Notes: a model not told the origin generated them from the sequence alone. A DNA stretch of 64,000 nucleotides from Mycolicibacterium gilvum (GCF_900454025.1 NZ_UGQM01000001.1:3596001-3660000), one strand, 5' to 3'. Shown: positions 46,621 through 59,943, counted from the first letter of the stretch. Numbers and translations are program-made.

Positions 46621-47639
46621 GCGCCGGCCCCGGGAACGGGTGCGGGTGCGGGGGCCACGAGGGCGGGATCGGGGGCGGCGGCCGGCAGGACGGGCCCCGG
46701 CATCGGAATATCCGCCGAAACCGCGTGCGGCACCTCAGAACCCGGCACCGGCACGAGGCCGGGCACCGGCGCGAGGCCGGGAAGCGGTGCCGGCGCGCCC
46801 GGGACCATGCCGGGCACAGCCGGCGGCGTGGCGGCCGACGGAATACGCACCGGGACCTCGCGCGGTTCGACGACGCGCGGCGCCGGGGGTGCGGGCGGGC
46901 CCGGTTCGGGCAGCGGTGCGTTCAGCGGTGGCGGCGGAACCCCCTCCGCCGGTTTCGGAGTGCCCACGACCACCCAGTTCCCGGACGCATCCTGCACCAG
47001 ATGCGCGGTGTCCCGGGACGGGATCATGCCGAGCTCACGAGCCGCCTCGGCGAGCGCGGGAGCGGCCTGGGCCTCCAGCACGTCGCGCTCGAGCGCTTCC
47101 TTCTGCTGCATCAGGGCCTGATTGAGCTGACGGGCGCTGCCGAGCTGGTAGGAGCGTTCGGCCGCGTCGGTGGACAACCACAGCGTCACCCCCAGACCCA
47201 GACCCAGGGCGGAGATGATGAGGACGACGAACGGCACCCGCGCGGCCAGCCGCCGCGGGTTCAGATCGATCGAGGCCAGCCGGACCAGCAGACGTTCGCG
47301 CAGCGGAGGACGGACAACCTTGGGCGCCTTGGCCTTTCGCGCCTTGGCACGCGCCTTGGCCTGCGTGGCACTCTTGGGCCGTGCCGGAGCGTCGACGGGA
47401 CGTGAGATCGGCGTGGTACGCGGTGCGGAGCGCTGGGGGCGCGCGTCGCGAGTGGTCTTGCGACCGCGGGGCTGCGCGTCGACCGGCGTGCGCTTGGCCT
47501 CGCGCGCCGTGCCGCGCTTACCCCCCGCCTTCGGCTTCGTCGTCGTCGCGCGGCTGCGCCCGGACGTGCGCCCGGACGTACGCTCGCTGCGTCGAGCGGG
47601 CTCGGCCGCGGCGTTGCGCAATGGCTTCTTCGCCTTCAT
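46617..47639 (-). CDS. ftsL: FtsL-like divisome protein (Rv2164c-type)
   Basis: The 340-residue protein has a basic low-complexity cytoplasmic N-terminus (about 1-120), one helix (VPFVVLIISALGLGLGVTLW), a leucine-zipper-like coiled coil (SARQLNQALMQQKEALERDV) with a following PSRDTAHLV-type FtsL segment, and a long extracytoplasmic Pro/Ala-rich tail (about 225-340). Position between rsmH and ftsI and the helix plus coiled coil fit FtsL; the long tails are typical of mycobacteria (Rv2164c). Confidence 0.82.
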   Translation of the reverse strand: MKAKKPLRNAAAEPARRSERTSGRTSGRSRATTTKPKAGGKRGTAREAKRTPVDAQPRGRKTTRDARPQRSAPRTTPISRPVDAPARPKSATQAKARAKARKAKAPKVVRPPLRERLLVRLASIDLNPRRLAARVPFVVLIISALGLGLGVTLWLSTDAAERSYQLGSARQLNQALMQQKEALERDVLEAQAAPALAEAARELGMIPSRDTAHLVQDASGNWVVVGTPKPAEGVPPPPLNAPLPEPGPPAPPAPRVVEPREVPVRIPSAATPPAVPGMVPGAPAPLPGLAPVPGLVPVPGSEVPHAVSADIPMPGPVLPAAAPDPALVAPAPAPVPGAGA

Positions 47640-47641
47640 CG

Positions 47642-48730
47642 CTACTCTCCCCCAACTTTTTCGACTGCGCGCAACCGGACGGGGGCGCTTCTCGGATTAC
47701 GTTCGATCTCCTCGGCATCGGCACGTTCTGCGCCGCGGGTCAGCGCGACGAATTCCGGCCCGTGGCCGGGCAATTCGACGGGCAGACCGGGAGGCGTGCG
47801 GGATGCGGTGGCGGCGGCGAAGGCCGTCTTGACGATTCGGTCCTCCAACGACTGGTAGGCCATCACCGCGAGGCGTCCATGGGGGCGCAACGCCTGCAGC
47901 GCCGCCGGGATCGCGGAACGCAGCGACTCCAGCTCGGCGTTGACCTCGATGCGCAGCGCCTGGAACGTGCGCTTGGCGGGATGGCCGCCCGTGCGGCGCG
48001 CCGGCGCCGGGATGGCGTCGTAGAGCAGCTCGACGAGCTCACCGGTGGTGGTGAACGGAGTGACCGCACGTCGGCGCACGATGAACGCGGCGATGCGGCC
48101 GGCGAACTTCTCCTCGCCGTACTCGCGGAGCACGCGCGCGAGCGCGCGCTCGTCATAGGAGTTGAGGACCTGGGCTGCGGTCAGATCGGCTCCGGAGTCC
48201 ATCCGCATGTCCAGCGGCGCATCGGTGGAGTAGGAGAACCCGCGCTCGACCCGGTCGAGCTGCATCGACGACACACCCAGGTCGAACAGGATCGCGTCCA
48301 CGCTCCCGCCGGCCGCGTCGCGCACCGCGTCGGCGATGCCGTCGTAGCGGGTGCGCACCAGCGTGATCCGGTCCGCGAAGGGGGCGAGACGCTCGCCGGC
48401 GATGCGCAGCGCGTCGGGATCGCGGTCGAGACCGATCAGACGCAGACCCGGGAAATCGGTGAGGAAGCGCTCGGAATGCCCACCGGCGCCCAGCGTCGCG
48501 TCGACGAGCGTGGCGCCCTCGCGGGTCAGCGCCGGAGCGAGAAGCTCGACGCATCGGTCCAGCAGGACCGGGACATGAGGCTGGTCATCCACCATCGCTG
48601 CACTCTGCGGAGTCGGGGCGGCCCCTGCAGTGAGGTCCCTGTCCGAGGTCGCGAACCTGACGTCGGGGAAGTACGTCAGGGCCGGTTCGGACAGAGGCCA
48701 CACTGCACGGGCCTGCGGGCCGGTGGCCAA
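47642..48730 (-). CDS. rsmH: 16S rRNA m4C1402 methyltransferase RsmH (MraW)
   Basis: RsmH methylates N4 of C1402 in 16S rRNA using S-adenosylmethionine. The sequence has [29 protein letters not shown] (SAM site), [35 protein letters not shown] and the C-terminal [15 protein letters not shown]. The start is uncertain: TTG at 48730, immediately after the mraZ stop, fits the N-terminus of M. tuberculosis RsmH (…WSLPEATLAYFP versus [13 protein letters not shown] here); ATG 48757 inside mraZ is the alternative. Confidence 0.92.
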   Translation of the reverse strand: MATGPQARAVWPLSEPALTYFPDVRFATSDRDLTAGAAPTPQSAAMVDDQPHVPVLLDRCVELLAPALTREGATLVDATLGAGGHSERFLTDFPGLRLIGLDRDPDALRIAGERLAPFADRITLVRTRYDGIADAVRDAAGGSVDAILFDLGVSSMQLDRVERGFSYSTDAPLDMRMDSGADLTAAQVLNSYDERALARVLREYGEEKFAGRIAAFIVRRRAVTPFTTTGELVELLYDAIPAPARRTGGHPAKRTFQALRIEVNAELESLRSAIPAALQALRPHGRLAVMAYQSLEDRIVKTAFAAATASRTPPGLPVELPGHGPEFVALTRGAERADAEEIERNPRSAPVRLRAVEKVGGE

Positions 48731-48731
48731 A

Positions 48732-49166
48732 TCAGAGGATGTCGCCGAGGGCTTCATCGCTGGCCGCGGAGAAGTTCTCTTCGTGAAGCTCCTGGTATTC
48801 CTGCCATGCCTGGGCATCCCAGATTTCCAGGAAGTCGATCGAACCCGTCACCACGCAGTCCTTGGTCAGGTTCGCGTAGCGGCGGTGCTCGGGCGACAGC
48901 GTGATGCGGCCTTGTGCATCGGGGTACTGCTCGTCGGTGCTTGCGGCCAGGTTGCGCAGGTACGCGCGGGCCTGGGGATTGCCGCGCTTGGCCTTCGCGG
49001 AGATCTCGGCGATCATCTCCTCGAACTCGGCCCGCGGATGGACAGCCAGGCTGTGATCTTGACTCTTGGTGACCATCAACCCTCCTGCCAGCGCGTCGCG
49101 GAACTTTGCGGGCAACGTCAGCCGCCCTTTGTCGTCGAGTTTTGGCGTGTAGGTGCCGAAGAACAT
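48732..49166 (-). CDS. mraZ: Transcriptional regulator MraZ
   Basis: MraZ is a DNA-binding AbrB-fold protein that regulates its own division and cell wall operon. The 144-residue protein has two AbrB-like halves, each with the DKGR-type motif ([16 protein letters not shown] and [17 protein letters not shown]). The ATG at 49166 gives the family-standard start [11 protein letters not shown]; a GGTGGCGAG ribosome site precedes it. Direct repeats of the MraZ-box type lie 65-90 bases upstream. Confidence 0.95.
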   Translation of the reverse strand: MFFGTYTPKLDDKGRLTLPAKFRDALAGGLMVTKSQDHSLAVHPRAEFEEMIAEISAKAKRGNPQARAYLRNLAASTDEQYPDAQGRITLSPEHRRYANLTKDCVVTGSIDFLEIWDAQAWQEYQELHEENFSAASDEALGDIL

Positions 49167-49230
49167 CTCGCCACCTCGCAGACCTAGCTCAAGCCTTGCC
49201 ACTCACGGAACCCCGGTCGCTCCGTTGTCC

Positions 49231-49256
49231 GCCACTTTACCCCACAACGCCCCACT
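49231..49256 (-). promoter_or_regulatory. MraZ-box array (three repeats, ten-base period)
   Basis: On the minus strand GTGGGGCGTT, GTGGGGTAAA and GTGGCGGACA follow each other with an exact ten-base period, 65-90 bases upstream of the mraZ ATG. This matches the known MraZ sites (TGGGN repeats with five-base spacers in E. coli; AAAGTG-type repeats in mycoplasmas). Autoregulation of the dcw operon is likely. Confidence 0.8.
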
Positions 49257-49394
49257 TTGCTCCAAATAGACCCGCGCGTTTCGTCCGATGCCCCATCACC
49301 AGGGAGTTCAGCGGAGCGAGCACTTCGGCGCCCCAGCAGTGCTTGCGGCCGATGGTTCGCAAATGCGCTGTTCACCCGACCTTACGGCGCCGAA

Positions 49395-49429
49395 GTGGGG
49401 CCCGGTGGGGGATGTGGGGCTCAGTGGGG
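49395..49429 (+). promoter_or_regulatory. Second, opposed MraZ-box-like array (four repeats)
   Basis: GTGGGG occurs on the plus strand at 49395, 49405, 49414 and 49424 (spacings 10, 9, 10), about 140 bases from the first array and in the opposite orientation. It lies between the terminator of the DUF3040 gene and the mraZ promoter. MraZ binding is inferred from sequence alone. Confidence 0.5.
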
Positions 49430-49430
49430 C

Positions 49431-49462
49431 AAAAAAGAAGGGGCAGCCCTATGGGCTGCCCC
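49431..49462 (-). terminator. Intrinsic terminator of the DUF3040 gene
   Basis: GGGGCAGCCC (49440-49449) and GGGCTGCCCC (49453-49462) form a ten-base perfect stem with a TAT loop, followed on the minus strand by CTTCTTTTTT. It lies 21 bases after the stop at 49484 and separates that gene from the mraZ promoter. Confidence 0.88.
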
Positions 49463-49483
49463 TGTAACGGGTCGAGACGAGAG

Positions 49484-49885
49484 CTATTCGTCGAAACGAC
49501 GCCGGAAACGGTCCTCCATCCGGCTGGTGAACGACCCACCCGAACCCTTCGCGCGCTTCTGACGCTGCGCGGCGAGATCGTTGGGCACCCGCTCTCCCTT
49601 GCTGACGCGGGGGCCGGTGATCGCGAAGATGACGCCACCGAACATCACGATGAAGCCGATCACCGACAGCACCGGCAGGCTGCCGATCCAGGTCGCGTTC
49701 CATGCCACACCCGCGACGAGCATCGCCAGGCCGAGAACGAACAGCGCCACCCCCTGCAAACGGCGACGGGTGGACGGGGCGCGCAGAGTCCCACCGCGAA
49801 CGCTCGACGCGAACTTGGGGTCCTCGGCATAGAGCGCGCTCTCGATCTGGTCAAGCATGCGCTGCTCATGATCGGAGAGTGGCAT
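49484..49885 (-). CDS. DUF3040 membrane protein (Rv2169c-like)
   Basis: The 133-residue protein begins MPLSDHEQRMLDQIE, the DUF3040 signature, followed by a soluble segment, two helices (LQGVALFVLGLAMLVAGVAW and LSVIGFIVMFGGVIFAITGP) and a basic tail. Function is unknown. It corresponds to Rv2169c by position and is read toward mraZ, ended by a strong terminator. Confidence 0.9.
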   Translation of the reverse strand: MPLSDHEQRMLDQIESALYAEDPKFASSVRGGTLRAPSTRRRLQGVALFVLGLAMLVAGVAWNATWIGSLPVLSVIGFIVMFGGVIFAITGPRVSKGERVPNDLAAQRQKRAKGSGGSFTSRMEDRFRRRFDE

Positions 49886-50100
49886 TCGTCCCTCCCTCTT
49901 GCCGTGGGGGCGTCGCAGTCGTTCGAAGTCACGGTGCCCGCATGTACGGGCACTTAACAGTAATGATACGAGCTGAAACTGAGCCGTACCACCTTGTTCG
50001 CTGCCCGATTCTATGACGTACCCCGTCGGTGGGTATCACCACCTCCGCGTCCCGATAATGGTAGTCGGCCGCACGATCGAATCCAGGAGGGGACGAACAC

Positions 50101-50697
50101 TTGGCGACACGTCTGATCGATCTGTCGCCCAGCGATATGCAGCAGCGTCTCGGCGATGCCCTCGCGGTCTACGTCGATGCGATGCGCTACCCCCGCGGCA
50201 CCGAGGACCAGCGGGCATCGATGTGGCTCGAGCACATCCGTCGGCACGGCTGGAAGGCCGTCGCCGCCGTCGAGGTATCCGGCGACCCCACCGACGCGGA
50301 CCATCTTCCGGCGCGCGCGCCGCTACTCGGCATCGCCTACGGCTACTGCGGCGCGCCGGACCAGTGGTGGCAGCAACAGGTCATCTCCGGCCTGCGCCGC
50401 AACGGCGCCGACGCCGACCGCATCTCCGAGCTGATGAGCAGTTACTTCGAGCTCACCGAGCTGCACATCCACCCGCGCGCCCAGGGCCACGGCCTCGGCG
50501 AGGCCCTGATCCGCCGGCTGCTGCAGGACCGCACCGAGCGCCAGGTCCTGCTCTCGACACCGGAGATCAACGGCGAGGCCAACCGGGCCTGGCGGCTCTA
50601 CCGCCGCCTCGGCTTCACCGACGTGATCCGCGAATACCACTTTGCGGGCGACCCGCGCGCATTCGCCATCCTCGGACGCCCACTCCCGCTGACCTGA
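50101..50697 (+). CDS. GNAT-type N-acetyltransferase (Rv2170-like)
   Basis: The 198-residue protein has a GNAT fold pattern: TELHIHPRAQGHGLGEALIRRLL supplies the acetyl-CoA pyrophosphate loop (Q/R-x-x-G-x-G), and AWRLYRRLGFTDV the C-terminal motif. The acceptor is unknown from sequence; the M. tuberculosis homologue Rv2170 lies at the same place. The start is TTG at 50101, supported by AGGAGGGG eight bases upstream. Confidence 0.85.
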   Translation: MATRLIDLSPSDMQQRLGDALAVYVDAMRYPRGTEDQRASMWLEHIRRHGWKAVAAVEVSGDPTDADHLPARAPLLGIAYGYCGAPDQWWQQQVISGLRRNGADADRISELMSSYFELTELHIHPRAQGHGLGEALIRRLLQDRTERQVLLSTPEINGEANRAWRLYRRLGFTDVIREYHFAGDPRAFAILGRPLPLT

Positions 50698-50723
50698 CCG
50701 CACCCGTCTGGCACGATGACCAG

Positions 50724-51413
50724 GTGCTGACCCGTCACCGCACCCGCAGACGCCTGCTCGCGATGGTGTTGTTGCTCCTGGTCGTCGCGCCTTCGCTGAT
50801 CGGTTGCGTGCGCGTCCGGGCATCGATCACGGTGTCCCCCGACGACCGCGTCTCGGGTCAGATCGTCGCCGCAGCCATCCCGCGCGACGACAACGACAAG
50901 GGTCCGCAGCTGCTCAACAACCTGCCGTTCGCCCAGAAGGTCGCCGTCTCGGACTACAGCCGCGACGACTACGTGGGCTCCCAGGCCACCTTCTCCGATC
51001 TGACCTTCGCCGAGTTGCCCCAGCTGGCCGCGATGAACCGGGACGCCGCCGGCGTGGACATCTCGCTGCGCCGCGCCGGCGACCTGGTGATCCTGGAGGG
51101 ACGTGTGGACCTCACCTCCCTCAGCGACCCCGAGGCCGACGTGTCGCTGTCGGTCGCGTTCCCCGGCGAGGTGACCTCGACCAACGGGGACCAGATCTCG
51201 TCGTCGGTGGTGGAGTGGAAACTGCGGCCCGGCGTGGTGAGCACGATGAACGCCCAGGCCCGCTACACCGACCCGAGCGCGCGCTCGTTCGCCGGCGCGG
51301 CGATCTGGCTGGGCGTGGCGTCCTTCCTGGTCGCCGGGATCGTCGCATGGCTGGCCTACAGCAACAGGGACAGGTCGCCGCGCCCCGGCGAACCGCAGGA
51401 ACAGACGCACTGA
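50724..51413 (+). CDS. lppM: Lipoprotein LppM
   Basis: The 229-residue protein has a basic N-terminus, a signal peptide ending LIGCV (lipobox), a beta-rich extracytoplasmic domain (about 30-190) and a C-terminal helix (AAIWLGVASFLVAGIVAWLAY) followed by a charged tail. This is the layout of Rv2171/LppM, which in M. tuberculosis is a lipoprotein connected with phagosome interaction. Start is GTG at 50724. It sits between the GNAT gene and idsA2; the Rv2172c gene is absent here. Confidence 0.85.
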   Translation: MLTRHRTRRRLLAMVLLLLVVAPSLIGCVRVRASITVSPDDRVSGQIVAAAIPRDDNDKGPQLLNNLPFAQKVAVSDYSRDDYVGSQATFSDLTFAELPQLAAMNRDAAGVDISLRRAGDLVILEGRVDLTSLSDPEADVSLSVAFPGEVTSTNGDQISSSVVEWKLRPGVVSTMNAQARYTDPSARSFAGAAIWLGVASFLVAGIVAWLAYSNRDRSPRPGEPQEQTH

Positions 51414-51468
51414 ACCTTATTTGCTCGCTGCCGACCGCCAGGCTTTACGCTGTGCACTCGGGGCGTGA

Positions 51469-52578
<1,110 letters not shown>

Positions 52579-52582
52579 GAGC

Positions 52583-54166
52583 ATGACGTCGAGCATGTCC
52601 CAGACTGCCGCGGCCCCGAACCATCTCCGGCGCCTCAAAGAGTTCACGCTGTCCCGACAGGGCCGCCCCGCCCTCGTCGGCGCGCTCGGCGCCGTCCTGC
52701 TCACCGCCGGCGGACTCGGTGCGGGCAGCACCCGCCTGCACGACCCGCTGCTGGAGTCGATGCACCTGTCCTGGCTGCGGTTCGGCCACGGCCTGGTGGT
52801 GTCCTCGCTGCTGCTGTGGGGCGGTGTGGCGCTGATGGTCCTCGCGTGGGTGTGGTTGGGCCGGCACGTGATCGACCGCACCGCAACCCAATACACGATG
52901 CTGGCCACCACGGCGTTCTGGCTGACGCCGCTGCTGCTCAGCGTCCCGCTGTTCAGCCGCGACACCTACTCCTATCTGGCTCAGGGCGCGCTGCTGCGTG
53001 ACGGGTTCGACCCCTACGTCGTCGGCCCGATCGAGAACCCGAACTCCTTGCTGGACAACGTCAGCCCGATCTGGACGACGACGACCGCACCCTACGGCCC
53101 GGCGTTCATCCTGGTCGCGAAGTTCGTCACGATGCTCGTCGGCGACGACGTGGTGGCCGGCACGATGCTCCTGCGGCTGTGCATGCTTCCCGGTCTGGCA
53201 CTGCTGATCTGGGCCGCGCCGCGGGTCGCCCGGCACGTCGGCGCCAGCGGGGCGGCCGCGCTGTGGATCGCCGTGCTCAACCCGTTGGTGATCATCCACC
53301 TGATGGGTGGCGTGCACAACGAGATGCTGATGGTCGGGCTGATGATGGCCGGCATCGCGCTGTGCTTCGCCGGACGCAACGTCTCGGGCGTCACGCTGAT
53401 CGCGGTGGCCGTCGCGGTCAAGGCGACCGCGGGGCTCGCCCTGCCGTTCATGGTCTGGGTCTGGGCGCGGCAGTTGCGGGACCGGCGAGGCTTCTCCCCC
53501 GCCAAGGCGTTCGCCGCGGCGACCGCCGGTTCGGTGCTCGTCTTCGTCGTCGTGTTCGCGGTGTTGTCGCTGGCCGCCGGCGTCGGGCTGGGGTGGCTCA
53601 CCGCGCTGGCCGGTTCGGTGAAGATCATCAACTGGCTGACCGTACCGACCGCGATCGCGAACCTGACCAACGCCGTCGTCGGTCTCGTGATGCCGGTGAA
53701 CTTCTACGCGGTGCTGGAGACCACCCGCATCATCGGGATCGGCGTGATCGCGATCTCCGCGCCCCTGCTGTGGTGGCGTTACCGCCGCACCGATCGTGAC
53801 GCGCTGATGGGGATCGCGCTCGTCATGGCGGTCGTCGTGCTGTTCGTGCCCGCCGCCCTGCCCTGGTACTACACCTGGCCGCTGGCCGTGATCGCGGCGC
53901 TGGCCCAGTCGCGCCGCTCGATCGCCCTGATCGCGGGATTCTCCACCTGGATCACCGCGATCTGGCGGCCCGACGGCGCGCACGGCATGTATTCATGGGC
54001 ACACGTGCTGCTGGCCACCGCCTGCGCGGCCGCCGCGTGGTACTGGCTGTCGAATCAGCCCGAAGGGGCGGACCGCCCCGAGGATTTCAGTACGCCATCG
54101 CCTGCGCGCGACGAACCACCTCGCGGGCCTGATGCGAGTGCAGCGCGTCGACCGGACGCGCGTTAG
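52583..54166 (+). CDS. mptA: Polyprenol-phosphomannose-dependent alpha-1,6-mannosyltransferase
   Basis: MptA extends the alpha-1,6-mannan backbone of lipomannan in the periplasm, using polyprenyl phosphomannose. The 527-residue GT-C enzyme has about 13 helices and the first-loop acidic motif FSRDTYSYLAQGALLRDGFD, then GPAFILVAKFV and HLMGGVHNEMLMVGLM. It matches Rv2174 by order. The last 80 bases overlap the convergent Rv2175c-like gene. Confidence 0.92.
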   Translation: MTSSMSQTAAAPNHLRRLKEFTLSRQGRPALVGALGAVLLTAGGLGAGSTRLHDPLLESMHLSWLRFGHGLVVSSLLLWGGVALMVLAWVWLGRHVIDRTATQYTMLATTAFWLTPLLLSVPLFSRDTYSYLAQGALLRDGFDPYVVGPIENPNSLLDNVSPIWTTTTAPYGPAFILVAKFVTMLVGDDVVAGTMLLRLCMLPGLALLIWAAPRVARHVGASGAAALWIAVLNPLVIIHLMGGVHNEMLMVGLMMAGIALCFAGRNVSGVTLIAVAVAVKATAGLALPFMVWVWARQLRDRRGFSPAKAFAAATAGSVLVFVVVFAVLSLAAGVGLGWLTALAGSVKIINWLTVPTAIANLTNAVVGLVMPVNFYAVLETTRIIGIGVIAISAPLLWWRYRRTDRDALMGIALVMAVVVLFVPAALPWYYTWPLAVIAALAQSRRSIALIAGFSTWITAIWRPDGAHGMYSWAHVLLATACAAAAWYWLSNQPEGADRPEDFSTPSPARDEPPRGPDASAARRPDAR

Positions 54167-54491
54167 CCTGCTCCTCGCCGGCGCCGTCGCGGCGGATCGC
54201 CAGTGACGGATCCGGGGTGAACAACCACCGCACGATCTCGGTCTCGGTGTATCCGCCGTCGTGCAACACCACCAGGAGCCCGGGCAGGCTCTTGACCACA
54301 TGCCCGTGGTCGTCGAAGAACGCCTTGGGTACGACGATGGACCGGTTGCGGCGCACCGCGATCAGATGACCGTCGCGCAGGTGCTGATGCACCTTGGAAG
54401 CCGGGATGCCCAGAAGCTTCGACACCTCGGAGACCTCGTAGACGGCTTCGTCGGGATCCAGAACGTCCTCGGCAGTCGGAATGCTGCTCAT
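54087..54491 (-). CDS. DNA-binding protein, PknL substrate (Rv2175c-like)
   Basis: The 134-residue protein has a winged helix-turn-helix of the MerR/excisionase type near the N-terminus (VYEVSEVSKLLGIPASKVHQ) and a C-terminal region ending AREVVRRAQAMAY. It corresponds to Rv2175c, a DNA-binding protein phosphorylated by the neighbouring kinase PknL in M. tuberculosis. Its ATG (54491) lies 51 bases from the pknL start, divergent, so the two probably share a promoter region. The frame is open upstream to 54971; ATG 54491 gives the homologue start. Confidence 0.85.
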   Translation of the reverse strand: MSSIPTAEDVLDPDEAVYEVSEVSKLLGIPASKVHQHLRDGHLIAVRRNRSIVVPKAFFDDHGHVVKSLPGLLVVLHDGGYTETEIVRWLFTPDPSLAIRRDGAGEEQANARPVDALHSHQAREVVRRAQAMAY

Positions 54492-54542
54492 CGCACAGAG
54501 TCTAGAGCTCGCCGAAGCCACTTCGCGATCCCGGCTCGTACC

Positions 54543-55747
54543 ATGATCCCGATGGAGACCTACCAGCAGCCAAGCCCACTGACCGGGGTCGTGCTGGACT
54601 GTCGCTACCAGGTGGACACCCTGATCGCGGCCGGCGGTACGTCGGACGTCTACCGCGGACTCGACCTTCGGCTCGACCGGCCCGTCGCGCTCAAGATCAT
54701 GGACTCGCGCTACGCCGGCGACGAGCACTTCATGACGCGGTTCCAGCGCGAGGCCCGCGCGGTGGCGCGGCTCAAGGACCCCGGCCTGGTCGCTGTCTAC
54801 GACCAGGGCCTCGACGGCCGCCACCCCTTCCTCGTCATGGAGCTGATCGAGGGCGGGACGCTGCGCGAACTCCTGCGTGAACGCGGACCGATGCCGCCGC
54901 ACGCGGTGGCCGCCGTGCTGCGGCCCGTGCTGGGCGGGCTGGCCGCCGCCCACGCCGCCGGGCTGGTGCACCGTGACATCAAGCCCGAGAACGTCCTGAT
55001 CAGTGATGATGGCGACGTCAAGATCGCCGACTTCGGCCTCGTGCGCGCGGTGGCCGAGGCCAAGATCACCTCGACGAGCGTGATCCTCGGGACCGCGGCC
55101 TACCTGTCACCCGAACAGGTCGCCACCGGAGAAACCGATTCCCGCGGCGACGTCTACTCGGTCGGGGTCATGGTCTACGAGCTGCTGACCGGTCGCACCC
55201 CCTTCACCGGGGACTCCTCCCTCGCGGTCGCCTACCAGCGGATGGACCGCGACGTCCCGCCGCCGAGTGCGGCGATCCGCGGCGTGCCAAGGCAATTCGA
55301 CGACCTGGTGCACTGCGCGACGGCGCGCGACCCGGCGGGCCGGTTCGCCGATGCCGCCGAGATGGCCGACCAGCTCGACGTCATCGTGCGCGAACTCGAT
55401 CTGCCGCACTTCCGGGTGCCGGCGCCGAAGGTCTCGGCGTCCCACAGCTCGGCGGACACGACCGCGTTGACGGCCCGGACGAACCAGCCGACGAACACCA
55501 GGGTGTTCAGCCGCGACGAGCTCCCCGCGTTCGACGACGACACCGACGACGACTCCGAAGCCGACACCGAGTACGACGAATATCCCTCACACACAGGACA
55601 TTTCGCCGGTGTCGAGCTGGAGCACTTCTACTGGGCGCGCCAGCGCGCGCGCAGGGCCCTGCTGTTCTGGGTCATCGCGGTGATCACGCTGGCAGGGCTG
55701 GCCGCCGCCGGCGCATGGACGCTCGGCGCGAACCTGCCCAACCTGAT

Positions 55748-55751
<4 letters not shown>
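54543..55751 (+). CDS. pknL: Serine/threonine protein kinase PknL
   Basis: The 402-residue kinase has a cytoplasmic catalytic domain (about 20-280) with the Gly loop IAAGGTSDVYRG, Lys51, HRDIKPEN (143-150, catalytic Asp145), DFG (163-165) and the activation loop ending GTAAYLSPEQ, then a linker of about 100 residues and one C-terminal helix (LLFWVIAVITLAGLAAAGAW) with a very short outside tail. No extracytoplasmic sensor domain is present, as in Rv2176. Start ATG 54543 or 54552. Confidence 0.94.
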
Positions 55752-57674
<1,923 letters not shown>

Positions 57675-57675
57675 T

Positions 57676-58566
57676 CTAGGAGGCTTTCTGTGGGGCGGGC
57701 TCTCGCTCGGCGGGAGCGGGCGCGGCGTGGATCTCACGGTCGAGTTGCTCGTCGACCAGCGCGTCGTCCGGGAACTTCGGCATTCCGGCGATCGCGTCCT
57801 GCAGCCACAGTTTGGCCTGCACCACCGGTCGTCGCAGCCAACGTTCCCGCTCCAGCGCCCTGTGCATCTTGCGGGGCCTGCTCGTGTAGCGCCAGCGCGC
57901 CCACGGCGCGTGCGGCCGCGACAGCCGGACCGCGCCGATGACGAGCAGCGGCGTGATGAACATGCCCACCAGCCCGGTCCACACCTTGCCCTTCAACAAC
58001 ACGATCACCGCCAGGGCCAGCGTCGCCAACGCAGCCACCACGACGATGGCGCGTGTCGTCACCGACGGGTCGTCCTGCCAGTCCGCGACGTCGAAGAACG
58101 ACAGCGGATTGAACCCCAGGATCAACAGTCCCGCCACCGCGACGGCGACGAACACCGCGTCGACCGAGGTGCGGCCGTCCTCGGCCCAGTACACGTCCTC
58201 GAGATGCAGGATCAGCGCGAACTCGTCGAGGACCAGCGCCGCGCCGACCCCGAACAGGATTGACGCGGCCGTGAACTCGGGTACACCGCCGTCGACCGCG
58301 ATCGTCACCATCGTGATACCGGAGACCATGACCAGGACGACACCGATCACCACGTGGTGGATGTGCAGCCCGCCACCGGCCGAGATGTTGCGGGGCTGCC
58401 ACCACTTGCGGGGCGCGTCGCTGCCGGCCTGGCTGCGGATGTACCGCACGATCGTGCGGGTGATGAAGAACGTCAGGATGAAGGCGACCAGGCAGCACAC
58501 CAGCGGAAGCCGCGACGACGGGATGTGCACGGAGAAGCCGAGGTCGAGGTCGAGGTCCGAGCGCAC
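57676..58566 (-). CDS. Conserved membrane protein (Rv2180c-like)
   Basis: The 296-residue protein has about seven hydrophobic segments, a [11 protein letters not shown] histidine cluster after the first loop, [14 protein letters not shown] in the middle and a basic cytosolic C-terminus. Function is unknown. It corresponds to Rv2180c by order. It is read divergently from mptC and leads directly into the exoribonuclease gene. Confidence 0.85.
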   Translation of the reverse strand: MRSDLDLDLGFSVHIPSSRLPLVCCLVAFILTFFITRTIVRYIRSQAGSDAPRKWWQPRNISAGGGLHIHHVVIGVVLVMVSGITMVTIAVDGGVPEFTAASILFGVGAALVLDEFALILHLEDVYWAEDGRTSVDAVFVAVAVAGLLILGFNPLSFFDVADWQDDPSVTTRAIVVVAALATLALAVIVLLKGKVWTGLVGMFITPLLVIGAVRLSRPHAPWARWRYTSRPRKMHRALERERWLRRPVVQAKLWLQDAIAGMPKFPDDALVDEQLDREIHAAPAPAEREPAPQKAS

Positions 58567-58650
58567 CCAGAAAACTTACGCCGACCTGCGTGTGTCGAGC
58601 GCGGGATACCCGCCGACTCGCGGATCGGCCCCGATAGTCTGGACCCCGAC

Positions 58651-59943
58651 ATGAGTAATCGGCGGTCGCCCGGCGGGGCTGGTTGGGGTCCACGGCTCCT
58701 GTGGCGGCTGTTCCAGCTGCTGACGCTCGCTGCGCTGGTCATCGCGGCGTCGCGCCTCCTCGGCCACGTCCCGTACCGCATCGACATCGACGTGTACCGG
58801 ATGGGTGGACGGGCCTGGCTGGACGGCCGGTCGCTCTACGCCGACGGCGCGATGTTCCAGACGCGGGGCGGCCTGGAGCTCCCGTTCACCTACCCTCCGC
58901 TGGCCGCGGTCGCGTTCTCACCGTTCGCGATGTTGTCGCTGGAGGCGGCCAGCCTCGCGATCACCGCGACGACGCTGGTGCTGCTGCTCGTCTCGACCGT
59001 GATCGTGCTGACCCGCCTCGACGTGTGGCCGACGACCGGGGTGACACGAGAGCCCGCGTGGGTCCGCCGGTGCTGGCTGGCCGCGGCGATCGTCGCGCCC
59101 GCGGTCATCTTCTGCGAGCCGATCCGGGCGAACTTCGACTTCGGCCAGATCAACGTCGTGCTGATGACGCTGGTCCTCGCGGACTGCGTACCGCGCCGCA
59201 CACCGTGCCCGCGGGGCGTGCTGCTGGGGCTGGCGATCGCGGTGAAACTCACCCCCGCGGTGTTCCTGCTCTACTTCCTGCTCCGCCGGGACACGCGCGC
59301 TCTGCTGGTCACCGCGGCCTCCGTGGTGGTCGCGACGCTGGCCGGTTTCGCCTTCGCCTGGAGCGACTCCTGGGAGTACTGGACCGAGACCGTCCGCAAC
59401 ACCGACCGCATCGGTACGGCGACGCTGAACACCAACCAGAACATCGCCGGCGCCCTGGCCCGGCTGGGGCTGGGAGAGGACGCGCGGTTCCTGCTGTGGG
59501 TCGCGCTGTGCTTCGCGGTCCTCGCGCTGACGGTGTGGGCGGCGCGGCGGGCGCTGAGGGCCGATCAGCCGGTGCTCGCACTGATCTCGGTGGCGATGTT
59601 CGGCCTGGTCGTCTCGCCGGTGTCCTGGTCGCATCACTGGGTGTGGATGTTGCCGACGGTGGTGGTCACCGCGGTGCTGGCGGTCCGTCTGCGCCACGCC
59701 CTGCTCGGCGCCGTCGCCACCCTCGGGCTGGTGCTGATGGTGTGGTCGCCGATCACTCTGCTGCCCGAGCATCGCGAGACCACCGCGGCGTTGTGGCGCC
59801 AGCTCGTCGGCGGGTCCTACCTGTGGTGGGCGCTGGCTGTGATCGTCGCGATCGGCACCGTCACGCTCCACCGCGACACCACGCCCGGCGTGGACGCCCG
59901 CGAGCCCGGCGCCGAACCCGGCACCGAGGTGCTCAAGGCCTAA
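58651..59943 (+). CDS. mptC: Polyprenol-phosphomannose-dependent alpha-1,2-mannosyltransferase (MptC-like)
   Basis: The 430-residue GT87 membrane enzyme has about ten helices and the GT-C first loop [17 protein letters not shown], followed by [30 protein letters not shown] and [13 protein letters not shown]. It corresponds to Rv2181, which adds alpha-1,2-mannose branches and caps to lipomannan and lipoarabinomannan. Start ATG 58651. Its stop overlaps that of the convergent acyltransferase by three bases. Confidence 0.9.
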   Translation: MSNRRSPGGAGWGPRLLWRLFQLLTLAALVIAASRLLGHVPYRIDIDVYRMGGRAWLDGRSLYADGAMFQTRGGLELPFTYPPLAAVAFSPFAMLSLEAASLAITATTLVLLLVSTVIVLTRLDVWPTTGVTREPAWVRRCWLAAAIVAPAVIFCEPIRANFDFGQINVVLMTLVLADCVPRRTPCPRGVLLGLAIAVKLTPAVFLLYFLLRRDTRALLVTAASVVVATLAGFAFAWSDSWEYWTETVRNTDRIGTATLNTNQNIAGALARLGLGEDARFLLWVALCFAVLALTVWAARRALRADQPVLALISVAMFGLVVSPVSWSHHWVWMLPTVVVTAVLAVRLRHALLGAVATLGLVLMVWSPITLLPEHRETTAALWRQLVGGSYLWWALAVIVAIGTVTLHRDTTPGVDAREPGAEPGTEVLKA

